From the NCBI GenBank assembly GCA_964615365.1, contig CAZTOU010000002.1:154742-218741 (forward strand): a stretch of DNA of 64,000 nucleotides. Direction: 5' to 3'. The translations under genes were made by a program, and so were the position numbers. Within the stretch, counting starts at the first letter, position 1; every line of letters begins with the position of its first letter. This document shows, piece by piece, positions 43,675-52,577 of this stretch. The notes under the pieces are model-generated. The model did no database searches. It was not told where the DNA came from and was given only the letters and a program-made list of their open reading frames with translations. Origin of the DNA: CAVXZE01 sp964615365 (GTDB lineage: Bacteria > Myxococcota_A > UBA9160 > UBA6930).

Positions 43675-44991
43675 GTGCTCAACTGGATCTGGCTGGGGAT
43701 GGTGCTCATCTCGGTCGTCTTCGCCGCCTTCACGGGGCGCATGGAGGCGGTCTCCAAGACGTCCCTGGACACGGCCAAGCGCGCCATCGAGCTGGTGATC
43801 GGGCTAACCGGCGCGATGATCTTCTTCCTCGGGCTGGTGCGAGTCGCCTCGGACGGCGGCCTGCTCCGGGTCATCATCCGCGGGCTGCGGCCGCTGCTCA
43901 GCCGCCTCTTCCCGAGCGTCCCGGCCGACCATCCGGCGATGACCGCCATCGTCATGAACTTCGCCTCGAACATTCTGGGCCTCGGCAACGCCGCGACGCC
44001 CTTCGGCCTCAAGGCCATGGTCGAGCTGGACAAGCTGAACCGACACAAGGGGGTATCGACCAACGCGATGGCGCTGTTCCTGGCGATCAACACCTCCTCC
44101 ATCGTGCTACTGCCTCCCCTCGGTACCGTCGCAGTCCGCGTCGCCACGGACTCCGAATCCCCCTTCTCGATCTGGCTGCCGACCCTCTTCGCGACGATCT
44201 GCAGCACTGTGGCCGCGGTGACGGCCTGCCTGTTGCTCCAGCGGCTTCCCATCTTCGCGGCGCGGCCGCTGTCGGGCAGCGGCGAAGAGGAAGCCCCGCC
44301 CGAGATCGATGAGCTGCCCGATCTGCCGGCTCCGGAGGAGGCCGACGAGCGCCCCTCACCAGGCCCCTGGCGGTGGGCGATCCTGCTGGGCTTCACCCTC
44401 GCCGTGGCGATCGGCTACGGGCTCCACGCCGCCGATCTCCTTCCCGAGGTCGGGGCGCTCGGCGTGCTCCAGGACACCGTCAACTCCTGGCTGCTGCCGC
44501 TACTCATCTGTGGCTTTCTCCTGATCGGCGTCGTGGGCAGGGTGCCCGTCTACGACGCGCTGGTGGAGGGCGGCAAGGAGGGACTGTCGGTGGCGGTTCG
44601 CATCGCGCCCTTCCTGGTGGCGATCCTGGTGGCGATCGAGATGTTCCGGGCGTCCGGCGCCCTGGAGGCCCTGATCGGCCTCATCGAGCCGGTGACCTCG
44701 GCGATCGGAGTTCCCGGCGAGGCGCTTCCCATGGCGCTGATGCGTCCCCTCTCGGGAAGCGGAGCGTTCGGAATCATGACCAGCACGCTCGAGACCCACG
44801 GGCCCGACTCCTTCGTGGGGCTGCTGTCGAGCACCCTGATGGGCTCCACGGAGACGACCTTCTACGTGCTCGCAATCTATCTAGGAGCGGTGCGAGTCCG
44901 TGACGCCCGGCACATTCTTCCCGCTTGCCTGACGGGAGACCTCGCCGGCTTCCTCGGCGCCGTGGCCGCCTGTCACTTCTTCTTCGGATGA
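43675..44991 (+). CDS. SpmA-SpmB fusion membrane protein (nucleoside-recognition domains)
   Basis: 438 residues from GTG 43675 (GAGGGGGA upstream). The first half matches SpmA (LNWIWLGMVLISVVFAAFTG, MNFASNILGLGNAATPFGLKAM, NTSSIVLLPP) and the second SpmB (WLLPLLICGFLLIGVVGRVPVY, LMRPLSGSGAFGIMTSTL, GSTETTFYVLAIYLGAV), joined by an acidic/Pro linker (~205-240). About 10 TM helices. Fused SpmAB occurs in many non-sporulating Gram-negatives; substrate unknown. ATGA-coupled to amgK. In Bacillus spmA/spmB sit with a D,D-carboxypeptidase gene, echoed here by dacB. Confidence 0.88.
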   Translation: MLNWIWLGMVLISVVFAAFTGRMEAVSKTSLDTAKRAIELVIGLTGAMIFFLGLVRVASDGGLLRVIIRGLRPLLSRLFPSVPADHPAMTAIVMNFASNILGLGNAATPFGLKAMVELDKLNRHKGVSTNAMALFLAINTSSIVLLPPLGTVAVRVATDSESPFSIWLPTLFATICSTVAAVTACLLLQRLPIFAARPLSGSGEEEAPPEIDELPDLPAPEEADERPSPGPWRWAILLGFTLAVAIGYGLHAADLLPEVGALGVLQDTVNSWLLPLLICGFLLIGVVGRVPVYDALVEGGKEGLSVAVRIAPFLVAILVAIEMFRASGALEALIGLIEPVTSAIGVPGEALPMALMRPLSGSGAFGIMTSTLETHGPDSFVGLLSSTLMGSTETTFYVLAIYLGAVRVRDARHILPACLTGDLAGFLGAVAACHFFFG

Positions 44992-46064
44992 GCCAGCCGA
45001 GTACCCGTGTGATGCCGGAGCCGGACCAGACGACGGTGACCCGACTCGTCGAGCGACAGCTCGCGTCGGCGGTGATGGGGGTGGAGCCGCTCGCCGCGGG
45101 GCTCGGTCTCCGTCGCTTCTACCGAGTGACCACCACGGGGGACCCGAGCAGCGTGATCGCGAGGGTGGAGGCGCCCGAGGATCCCGCCGGTCGACCGGCC
45201 GGCACCCCCGGAGAGCCTCCCCTCGAGCCGCTGCGCAGCTTTTTGGACCACCAGGGGCTACCGGTGCCCGCCCGCCTGGGCGGCGATCCAGAGCTGGGCA
45301 TCGATCTTCTCGAGGACCTGGGTCCGCGCACTCTCGCGTCCGCCGCCGCCGGCGCGTCGGCAGGCCGGCGGGTGGCCCTGTACGGGCTCGCCATCCGTCT
45401 GATTCCCCTCCTGCAACACCTGGCGCCTCCGCCCGGTGAGCTCCCGGCGTTCCGCCGGAGCCTCGATCGGGCGCTGTTCGACTACAAGGCCGAGTTGTTC
45501 GCGCGCTGGAGCCTTCCCGAAGCACTGGGGCGCGAGCCGAGAGCCGGCGAGGTGGAGACCGTCCGCGAGGCCTTTCGCTGGATCGCAGCGGAAGCCGCGG
45601 CTGCACCGGCTCGCCTCGCCCACCGCGACTTCCAGAGCCACAACCTCCACCTCTGTGGCGAGGGCTGCGGCGGCGAGCGGCTGGTGATGATCGACATCCA
45701 GGGCGCCCTGCTGGCGCCGCCGGAGTACGACCTGGTCTGCCTGCTTCGGGATTCCTATCTCGAGCTGCCCGAGGACGAGGTCCAGCTCCACCTGGAGCAG
45801 GTCCGACCGCTGCTGCCGGACCGGCCCGATCCCGAGAGCTTCGCCCGGCGCTTCGATCTCCTCACCTTGACTCGCAAGGGCAAGGACCACGCCCGCTTCG
45901 TGTATGCGGCCAGGAGTCGGGGCGAACGCCGCTACTCTCCCTACCTGCCGGCGACGGTCCGGGCCCTCCGCCCCGCCGCCGCTCGGGTCGCCGATCTCGA
46001 CCCCAGCCTGGCGCGGCTGGCGGAGATGATCCGCGGACTGCCGGAGGCGCCATGCGCGGGATGA
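44988..46064 (+). CDS. amgK: AmgK-like amino-sugar kinase (MurNAc/GlcNAc anomeric kinase)
   Basis: 358 residues from ATG 44988, overlapping the previous stop by 4 nt. APH/choline-kinase fold: N-lobe ~30-110, catalytic loop LAHRDFQSHNLHL (HxDxxxxN), metal motif MIDIQGALLAPPEYDLVCL. Downstream MurU overlaps by 13 nt, the arrangement that defines the AmgK-MurU peptidoglycan recycling pathway (MurNAc to MurNAc-1-P, then UDP-MurNAc). This bypasses de novo synthesis and gives fosfomycin tolerance in known hosts. Confidence 0.87.
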   Translation: MSQPSTRVMPEPDQTTVTRLVERQLASAVMGVEPLAAGLGLRRFYRVTTTGDPSSVIARVEAPEDPAGRPAGTPGEPPLEPLRSFLDHQGLPVPARLGGDPELGIDLLEDLGPRTLASAAAGASAGRRVALYGLAIRLIPLLQHLAPPPGELPAFRRSLDRALFDYKAELFARWSLPEALGREPRAGEVETVREAFRWIAAEAAAAPARLAHRDFQSHNLHLCGEGCGGERLVMIDIQGALLAPPEYDLVCLLRDSYLELPEDEVQLHLEQVRPLLPDRPDPESFARRFDLLTLTRKGKDHARFVYAARSRGERRYSPYLPATVRALRPAAARVADLDPSLARLAEMIRGLPEAPCAG

Positions 46065-47002
46065 TCGTCGCCGCGGGCCTCGGGACCCGCCTCCGGCCCC
46101 TCACCCACCACCGTCCCAAGCCCGCGGTTCCGGTCCGCGGGATTCCCCTGATCGCCTATGCCCTCGCATTCATCGCCCGGGCCGGCGTCACCGAGGTCGT
46201 CATCAACGTCCACCATCTTCCGGAGGCCCTGATCGCCGCCGCCCGGCGCTGGTGTCCCCCGGGTCTCCTGCTCCACTTCTCCCACGAGCCGGAGCTGCTC
46301 CACACCGGCGGCGCCATCCGGCGCGTGGCCGCCTTCCTGCGGGAAAGCGACCCCTCCGTGGTGCTGGGGAGCGACATGATCCTCGACTTCGACCTGGCGG
46401 CGATGATCCGCCGTCATCGCGAGGGAGACCACGCGGCGACCCTGGTGCTCCGGGAGGACCCTCGAGCGCCAGGTTTCGGTACGATCGGTATCGATGGTGG
46501 AGGGCGCGTGCGGCGGATTGCCCGACGGTTCGATCTGGGAGGCGCGGAGCGGGCGGGTATCTACACGTGGGCGAACCTCTTCGCCCCAAGCGCCTTCGAC
46601 GGCCTCCCGGACCGCGAGGTCTTCAATCACCTGGATGACTGGCTGGCACCGCTCCTGGCGCGAGGCGCTGACGACATCCACGGGGTGGTCCTTCCCCGCG
46701 CCGAGTGTACCTGGGAGCCTGTGGGCACCCTCCCCGAGTACCTCGACGTGAACCTCGACGCGCCGCGTCTCTCCTATCTCGACCCGGACGCCCTTGCGCG
46801 CGCCGATGGGACCCGGATCGAGGAGGACTGCATCATCGGGCGCGACGCGGCGATCGGGAGGGGCTCCCGGCTACGCCGGGTCGTGGTGTGGGACGGGGAG
46901 AAGGTCCCGGAGGGATTCGAGGGCGAGGACGGAGTGTACGCCGGAGGAGCATTCCATTCCTGTGCCGCCGGATCCGGGAAGAACGGGGAAGCGATCGGAT
47001 GA
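46052..47002 (+). CDS. murU: MurU-like MurNAc-1-phosphate uridylyltransferase
   Basis: 316 residues; GGAGG lies 4 nt before the ATG. Nucleotidyltransferase signature MIVAAGLGTRLRPLT with PKP, metal Asp in GSDMILDFDL, and GIYTWANLF. Unlike minimal Pseudomonas MurU (~220 residues), a C-terminal left-handed beta-helix part is present (RIEEDCIIGRDAAIGRGSRL), so mannose-1-P guanylyl- or glucose-1-P-type activity is possible. Linkage to AmgK argues for MurU. ATGA-coupled to the MBL gene. Confidence 0.8.
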   Translation: MRGMIVAAGLGTRLRPLTHHRPKPAVPVRGIPLIAYALAFIARAGVTEVVINVHHLPEALIAAARRWCPPGLLLHFSHEPELLHTGGAIRRVAAFLRESDPSVVLGSDMILDFDLAAMIRRHREGDHAATLVLREDPRAPGFGTIGIDGGGRVRRIARRFDLGGAERAGIYTWANLFAPSAFDGLPDREVFNHLDDWLAPLLARGADDIHGVVLPRAECTWEPVGTLPEYLDVNLDAPRLSYLDPDALARADGTRIEEDCIIGRDAAIGRGSRLRRVVVWDGEKVPEGFEGEDGVYAGGAFHSCAAGSGKNGEAIG

Positions 47003-47736
47003 CCGAGGTGTTGTGCATCGGTACGGGCGACGCCTTCGGCTCTGGCGGGCGCCGGCAGTCTGCCTACCTGGTGAGGGCACCCTCGGGAACCGTGCTCCTC
47101 GACTGCGGGACGACCACGGGCACCGGGCTCGCCTGTCTCGGGGTGGAGCGGGAGGAGATCGACACGATCATCCTCTCCCACTTCCACGCCGACCACTTCG
47201 GAGGGATCCCCCTCTTCTTGCTGGGCGCTCTGCATCAGGACGCACGGCACAAGCCGCTGCGCATCGCCGGACCACCGGAGGTGGAGCAGCGGGTCCGCCA
47301 GGCAGCGGCCGCGCTGGGCCACCCGCTCGACCAGCAGGACTGGAGCTTCCCGATCGTCTTCCAGGAGCTTCCCACCGGAGCCGAAGCCGAGACCGGTCCG
47401 GTCGTCGTGCAGACCTTTCCCACCCGCCATTCCCCCGAGTCCCATCCCCGCGGTGTCCGGGTCCAGGTGGGAAACCGCAGCATGGTCTACTCGGGGGACA
47501 CGGGCTGGTTCGACGAGCTCCCGTCCCGCGTCAACGGCTCCGAACTCTTCATCTGCGAGTGCACCCAGGTGCAGAGGTCCTACGAGTACCACCTGAGCCT
47601 GGAGGAGCTGGCGGACCGACGGCACGAATTCGACTGCGGAAAGCACCTCCTCACCCACCTCGGCCAGGAGATGCGATTTCTCACCGATCCCGACGGGTTT
47701 GAAGTCGCGGACGACGGCCTCGTCGTCAAGTTCTGA
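46999..47736 (+). CDS. MBL-fold metallo-hydrolase (RNase Z/PhnP-like)
   Basis: 245 residues from ATG 46999, overlapping murU by 4 nt. Metallo-beta-lactamase fold with metal motif SHFHADHFGG (~residues 61-70), HSPESHPRG and YSGDTGWFDE (Asp ligand), and a final His in LLTHLG. The domain starts with GTGDAFGSGGRRQSAYLV, as in RNase Z-like and phosphodiesterase (PhnP-like) members. It lacks the tRNA exosite arm of RNase Z. The position between murU and anmK suggests a phosphosugar or muropeptide substrate. Ends overlap anmK by 11 nt, convergent. Confidence 0.8.
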   Translation: MTEVLCIGTGDAFGSGGRRQSAYLVRAPSGTVLLDCGTTTGTGLACLGVEREEIDTIILSHFHADHFGGIPLFLLGALHQDARHKPLRIAGPPEVEQRVRQAAAALGHPLDQQDWSFPIVFQELPTGAEAETGPVVVQTFPTRHSPESHPRGVRVQVGNRSMVYSGDTGWFDELPSRVNGSELFICECTQVQRSYEYHLSLEELADRRHEFDCGKHLLTHLGQEMRFLTDPDGFEVADDGLVVKF

Positions 47737-48901
47737 GACGCACTCCGGGCCCCCGGGGAACGACCTCGCCCAGCACGGTCTCCTCCCGGGCGCCGGTGCA
47801 GCGCGGGAGATGATTGGGGATTCCCAGCAGCGCGTTCCGTCCCATCAGCGAGAAGGCCATGGCCTCCGCCGCCTCCGCTGGTACGCCGGCGGCGTCCATG
47901 GGCTCGACCGGAGTCCCGGCGAAGCAGTCGGCGAGCGCCCGCATCAGCGCTGGATTGCGGGCGCCACCGCCGCCCACCAACACCCGATCGATCGGAGACC
48001 CGTCGAGGAAATCCCGGGCCGCCCGCGCCACCGCCACCGCCGAGAAGGCGACCAGGGTCGCGACCAGGTCATCGGGCGCTCGCCCCCGCGAGCTCCAGTC
48101 CTCCGCGAGGCGTTCGGCCTCGGCGAGGCCGTAGTGCTCTCGACCCGTGGACTTCGGGGGGCGTCGACGGAGGAAGTCGTCGTCCAGGAGCCGCTCGAGT
48201 AGCTCACCCGCCACCGATCCCCTCCGTGCCCGGGCCCCGTCGCGGTCCATCCGCTCCTCGCCCCCGGAGAGAATCGAGACCACACCATCGATCAGCGAGT
48301 TGGCCGGCCCCACGTCGAAGGCCACCACGTCTTCGGGTGTCGCACCGCGCCGAACCCAGGTGACGTTGGCGATGCCCCCCAGGTTCAGCACCAGCCGGCC
48401 TTCGTCGGGATGGGCGAGTGCGGCGTGGTGAAAGAAGGGTGCGAGGGGAGCCCCCTCGCCGCCCTCCGCCAGGTCCCGGGGCCGAAAGTCGGCCACCGTG
48501 GTACAGCCGGTGCGGGCGGCAATGACCGATGGATCGCCGATCTGAAGGGTGGCGCGACGCTCCGGGTAGTGGGCGACCGTCTGTCCATGGGAGGCGACGG
48601 CGTCCACGGCGTCCAAGGCCACCCCCGCCGACGCGGCCAGCTCCGATGCGGCCGCCGCGAGCCGCTCACCCAGCAGGACATCCAGGCTGCCAAGCTCGGC
48701 GAGTGCCTCCGATCCCGGCAGGCGACCCGCCGCCAGGCGATGGATCCTCCGTTGGAGCTCCGGCGGGAAGGGAGTCTCCCGATAGCAGAGCAGTCGAAAC
48801 GGCCTCGCCGACGCGGATTCCGGCCACTCCACCAGGGCGGCGTCCACCCCGTCCGCGGACGTCCCCGACATCAATCCGATCACCTTCACGAGGCGAATCA
48901 T
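47726..48901 (-). CDS. anmK: Anhydro-N-acetylmuramic acid kinase AnmK
   Basis: 391 residues from ATG 48901. VIGLMSGTSADGVDAALVEW is the signature start; also SHGQTVAHYPE, NLGGIANVTWV, VAFDVGPANSLID and VLVGGGGARNPALM. AnmK hydrolyses the 1,6-anhydro ring and phosphorylates to MurNAc-6-P. Convergent with the AmgK-MurU-MBL run, completing a recycling locus in which the MurNAc-6-P phosphatase (MupP in Pseudomonas) is not recognisable. A longer frame (to 49246) is an unlikely extension. Confidence 0.94.
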   Translation of the reverse strand: MIRLVKVIGLMSGTSADGVDAALVEWPESASARPFRLLCYRETPFPPELQRRIHRLAAGRLPGSEALAELGSLDVLLGERLAAAASELAASAGVALDAVDAVASHGQTVAHYPERRATLQIGDPSVIAARTGCTTVADFRPRDLAEGGEGAPLAPFFHHAALAHPDEGRLVLNLGGIANVTWVRRGATPEDVVAFDVGPANSLIDGVVSILSGGEERMDRDGARARRGSVAGELLERLLDDDFLRRRPPKSTGREHYGLAEAERLAEDWSSRGRAPDDLVATLVAFSAVAVARAARDFLDGSPIDRVLVGGGGARNPALMRALADCFAGTPVEPMDAAGVPAEAAEAMAFSLMGRNALLGIPNHLPRCTGAREETVLGEVVPRGPGVRLRT

Positions 48902-49076
48902 AAGCGGCGATGCGTTGACACGCCGGACCTCGCCGCGAATACTCCGGATTCCGCTGAGATTGACGGTTTCCTCCCGACCGGAAGAAGCCGACGGCGTCAA
49001 TTGAGAAGGCGAGCCGGAGGCTCGCCGGGCGGGCCGGGCGAACCTGTCGTTCGTCGGTCCGCGAGACCGGAGCTTC

Positions 49077-49328
49077 ATGACCGATTCCTCGCGCGTACAG
49101 GGCGGCCTGATCTGCGTCGGCGCCGCGTTCCTCGGAGTGGTGTTCCTGCTCGGTTTGATTCGCGGTGCCTGGTGGGCGGTGGCCATCCCCGTGGGACTCC
49201 TGCTTGCCTTCGTGCTCGGACTGACCTTCTGGGTGGGATGGACCATCGCAACCGTCCAGGTGGAGCCGGAGCCCGATCCGGACGCCCCGGCGACCGAGCC
49301 CGAATCCGACTCCAGCGGATCCGCCTGA
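49077..49328 (+). CDS. Small two-helix membrane protein
   Basis: 83 residues: two hydrophobic helices (GGLICVGAAFLGVVFLLGLI and WAVAIPVGLLLAFVLGLTFW) joined by a short loop, then an acidic Pro/Glu/Asp tail. No family recognised. Ends 8 bp before the first glycosyltransferase, so it may be co-transcribed and anchor that set at the membrane. Coding potential is supported by the TM pattern and the tight spacing. Confidence 0.6.
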   Translation: MTDSSRVQGGLICVGAAFLGVVFLLGLIRGAWWAVAIPVGLLLAFVLGLTFWVGWTIATVQVEPEPDPDAPATEPESDSSGSA

Positions 49329-49336
49329 GGTCACCC

Positions 49337-50596
49337 GTGCGAATCGCGCTTCTCACCTACCGGGGAAACATGTACTGCGGCGGTCAGGGGATCTACGCCG
49401 CCCATCTGGCCCGCGAATGGAAGCGCGCCGGTCACGAGGTCCACGTGATCGCGGGCCCGCCCCTGCCGGATCTCGACCCGGAGATCCCCCTCCACGTGAT
49501 TCCCAATCAGAACGTCTTCGGCACCCGGTTTCGGGAGTGGGCGGCAGAGGGAGATCCGCGTCGGCTGCTCACCCCGCTCAACCTCTGGGAGCTCGGCGTC
49601 TCGCGGATCGGGGTCTTTCCCGAGATGCAGACGTTCGGCCTGCGCCTGCTGATGCGCTGGCGCCAGCTACAGATGCGCCACCGCTTCGACGTGGTCTTCG
49701 ACAACCAGTGCCTGAGCTGGGGGCTCCTGGGAATCCAGGCCACCGGCGTACCCGTGGTGTCCGCGATCCACCATCCGCTCCACATCGACCGCGAGGCGGA
49801 TTTCGCGATCGATCCACGCCTGGTCAAGAAGATCAAGCGCACCCTCTACTTCCCGCTCTTCATGCAGCAGATCGTGGCTCCCCGCCTCGACAAGATCGTC
49901 ACGGTGAGCGAGGCCTCCCGCACCGAGATCGAGCACTACTTCGGAATTCCCGAGAAGCAGATCGCGGTCGTCTACAACGGAACCGATACGGACCTCTTCC
50001 GCCCGGTGGAGGGTGTGGAGAAGGAGACCGATCTGATCTTCGTGGGGCGAACGGAAGACCGGAAGAAGGGGATTGGCACCCTGCTCGAAGCCCTCTCCCT
50101 GCTTCCCGACCGCGTCAGGCTGAAGATCGTCGACGGGCGGATCCCCGAGAACGGCCTGGTTCCGCGACTTATCCGCAGGTACCGACTCGAGAACCGGGTG
50201 GTCTTCCAGGACCGGTTCCTCGAGCTTCCGGATCTGGTCCGAGAGTACTCCACGGGCCGGATCGCCGTGGTGCCCTCCTTCTTCGAAGGCTTCGGGTTCC
50301 CCGCCAGTGAGGCCATGGCCTGCGGGCTTCCGGTCATCGCGAACGCCGCCGGGGCGCTTCCCGAGGTGGTGGGCACCGGCAACGAGGCGGGGCGGCTGGT
50401 TTCACCGCGAGACGCGCGGGCCCTGGCCGGGGCGATCGCCGACATTCTCGCCGAGCCCGAGCGGGCGGCTCGCATGGGTCGCGCTGCTCGCCTGCGGATC
50501 GAGCGCGTCTTCCGTTGGAAGGACACCGCGGCCCACCTCGTCGATCTCTTCGAGGACACCTGCCGTGTTGCTCACCGTCGATCTCGAGCGGCTTAG
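49337..50596 (+). CDS. GT4-family glycosyltransferase 1
   Basis: 419 residues from GTG 49337. GT-B fold: N-domain begins RIALLTYRGNMYCGGQGIY, with the donor-site strand VVFDNQCLSWGLLGIQ, HHPLHIDRE; C-domain LIFVGRTEDRKKGIGTLLEAL and the retaining GT4 EX7E motif in FEGFGFPASEAMACGLPVIA. Acceptor and sugar unknown. Its 3' end overlaps the methyltransferase by 32 nt. Confidence 0.9.
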   Translation: MRIALLTYRGNMYCGGQGIYAAHLAREWKRAGHEVHVIAGPPLPDLDPEIPLHVIPNQNVFGTRFREWAAEGDPRRLLTPLNLWELGVSRIGVFPEMQTFGLRLLMRWRQLQMRHRFDVVFDNQCLSWGLLGIQATGVPVVSAIHHPLHIDREADFAIDPRLVKKIKRTLYFPLFMQQIVAPRLDKIVTVSEASRTEIEHYFGIPEKQIAVVYNGTDTDLFRPVEGVEKETDLIFVGRTEDRKKGIGTLLEALSLLPDRVRLKIVDGRIPENGLVPRLIRRYRLENRVVFQDRFLELPDLVREYSTGRIAVVPSFFEGFGFPASEAMACGLPVIANAAGALPEVVGTGNEAGRLVSPRDARALAGAIADILAEPERAARMGRAARLRIERVFRWKDTAAHLVDLFEDTCRVAHRRSRAA

Positions 50597-51305
50597 GGTC
50601 CGCCCCGGCGACACCCTCCTCGACGCGGGCTGTGGCGAGGGCCGGCACTGCTTCGGAGCTCTCGAGCGGGGGGCGCGGGTACTCGGCCTCGATCTCGACT
50701 GGGGCTCGCTCCGGGCCGCCGCGGGCGGACTCCGGAAACGGGGCGAGGAGCTGGGATCCCTGGGCGCCATGCTCCAGGGCGACGCATTCGCCCTGCCCTT
50801 TCCAGACGAGAGCTTCGACAAGGTCATCTGCGCCGAGGTGATGGAGCACGTCCACGACTTCCGCGCTGCCGCGCGCGAGCTTGCGAGGGTGACCAAGCCG
50901 GGGGGAAGGCTGGCGATCACCATCCCGACCGCGACCAGTGAATGGCTCTACCTGCGGCTGGGGGACGACTACTTCGAGAGCCCCGGTGGACACATCCGGA
51001 TCTTCTCGCCCCGGCAGCTCTCCGAGGGGCTTGCCTCCGTGGGGCTCGCCACCGAAGGCGTCGGCTTCGCCCACGGCCTTCACACGCCCTACTGGGTGCT
51101 GCGTTCGATCGTGGGCCTCCCGCGAGCCGACCCGAATCCCCTGGTGCGCGCCTACCGCCTCTACCTGATCCGGGCCACCGCCTCCAAGGCGATGGACTGG
51201 CTGGAGCGCAAGGTTCTGAACTACGTCTGCCCCAAGAGCCTGATTCTCTACGCGGAGAAGCGCAGCGGTGCCGCCCCGCAGCGGTTGGAGAGGCCGAACG
51301 GATGA
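50565..51305 (+). CDS. Class I SAM-dependent methyltransferase
   Basis: 246 residues from GTG 50565 (GAGGA 8 nt upstream). Motif I LLDAGCGEGRHC (~19-30), post-I LGLDLDW, motif II DKVICAEVMEHV and REL-rich helix; the C-terminus (YFESPGGHIRIFSPRQLSEGL) resembles Coq3/UbiG-like and sugar/lipid methyltransferases. Overlaps both flanking glycosyltransferases (32 nt and ATGA), so the three are one translational unit and probably modify one glycan or glycolipid. Confidence 0.87.
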   Translation: MLLTVDLERLRVRPGDTLLDAGCGEGRHCFGALERGARVLGLDLDWGSLRAAAGGLRKRGEELGSLGAMLQGDAFALPFPDESFDKVICAEVMEHVHDFRAAARELARVTKPGGRLAITIPTATSEWLYLRLGDDYFESPGGHIRIFSPRQLSEGLASVGLATEGVGFAHGLHTPYWVLRSIVGLPRADPNPLVRAYRLYLIRATASKAMDWLERKVLNYVCPKSLILYAEKRSGAAPQRLERPNG

Positions 51306-52573
51306 GGCGCGAGCTTCGCATCTGCATGGTCGGCTACCGCGGCAACATGCACTGTGGCGGTCAGGGCGTCTACCTGTGGTTCCTGGTGCGGGAGCTGGCG
51401 AAGCTGGGGCACCAGGTCGACGTGCTGGTGGGTCCGCCCTATCCCGACCCGATGCCCTTTGCCCGGGAGATGCTGACCCTCCCCAACCAGCAGTTCTGGG
51501 CGAAGTGGTTCTCGCGCGATTGGAGCGGCTTCCTCCCCCGCCCGAACCCGCTTCGCGTCTTCGAGCCCCTCAACTTCTACGAGCTTGCATCGAGCCGGCT
51601 CGGCTTCCTGCCGGAGCCCTTCGCCTTCAGCGTGCGGGCGTGGAGGGCGATGGCGGCGCGCCTCCGGCGCGGCGTGCGCTACGACCTGGTGCACGACGTC
51701 CAGTGCCTCGGCTACGGGCTGCTGGGAATCCGCGCTCTCGGACTCCCGATCGTCTCGACGATCCATCACCCGCTCACCGTGGATCGACGCGCCTCCTTCG
51801 TGCGGGACCAGACCACCGTCGACGCCATCGGAACCATGCAGTTCTATCCGATCGGCATGCAGTCCTTCGTCGCTCGGCGCATGGACCGGGTGCTCACCTC
51901 GTCGCGGACCAGCGGCCGGGAGATCCTCGCGGACTTCGGCGTCCGCCCGGATCGGATCGAGATGGTGTGGAATGGTCTCGACACCGAGCTCTACTCGCCG
52001 GATCCGACCGTGCCCCGGAGCGAGAGCGAGATCCTCTGCGTGGGCCGGGCTTCGGATCCGAACAAGGGAATCCGGACCCTGATCGCGGCCCTCGCCAAGC
52101 TCCCATCCCCGGTGCGCCTCACCCTCGTCGACGCCGGCAGCCGCGAGAGCGATGCCCGGAAGTGGGCCCGCTCACTCGGCTGCGCGGATCGCCTCGAGAT
52201 CACCGGCCGAATCTCCACGGACGCCCTGGTGAGCCTCTACCGGCGTGCAGCCCTGGTGGTGGTGCCGTCCCGCTACGAGGGATTCGGCCTGCCGGCGGTC
52301 GAGGCGATGTCCTGTGAAACCCCGGTGGTCGCGACCTCCGCCGGTGCTCTTCCCGAGGTGCTACAGGTGGGCGGCGGTGGCGTCTCGGTGCCAAGCGACG
52401 ATCCCGATGCCCTCGCCAAGGCCATCGCGACCCTCCTCGAGCAGCCCGAGACGCGTCTCGAGATGGGCGCGCGCGCCCGCCCCCGAATCGAGGCCACCTT
52501 CTCCTGGCCTCGGGTCGCGGAGCGAACCGCGCGGATCTACCACGAGGTGGTCGAGGAGCGGTCGCCGGCCTAG
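51302..52573 (+). CDS. GT4-family glycosyltransferase 2
   Basis: 423 residues from ATG 51302 (ATGA overlap). It begins RICMVGYRGNMHCGGQGVY, the same motif as glycosyltransferase 1, so the two are paralogs. C-domain has ILCVGRASDPNKGIRTLIAAL and EX7E in YEGFGLPAVEAMSCETPVVA. Convergent with the next methyltransferase, 4 bp away. Confidence 0.9.
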   Translation: MRRELRICMVGYRGNMHCGGQGVYLWFLVRELAKLGHQVDVLVGPPYPDPMPFAREMLTLPNQQFWAKWFSRDWSGFLPRPNPLRVFEPLNFYELASSRLGFLPEPFAFSVRAWRAMAARLRRGVRYDLVHDVQCLGYGLLGIRALGLPIVSTIHHPLTVDRRASFVRDQTTVDAIGTMQFYPIGMQSFVARRMDRVLTSSRTSGREILADFGVRPDRIEMVWNGLDTELYSPDPTVPRSESEILCVGRASDPNKGIRTLIAALAKLPSPVRLTLVDAGSRESDARKWARSLGCADRLEITGRISTDALVSLYRRAALVVVPSRYEGFGLPAVEAMSCETPVVATSAGALPEVLQVGGGGVSVPSDDPDALAKAIATLLEQPETRLEMGARARPRIEATFSWPRVAERTARIYHEVVEERSPA

Positions 52574-52577
52574 GGTC

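Noticed and set aside
48902..49246. N-terminal extension of anmK by 115 codons
   Set aside because: AnmK proteins begin right at the VIGLMSGTS segment; the extension is low-complexity Ser/Arg/Pro without homology-like features.
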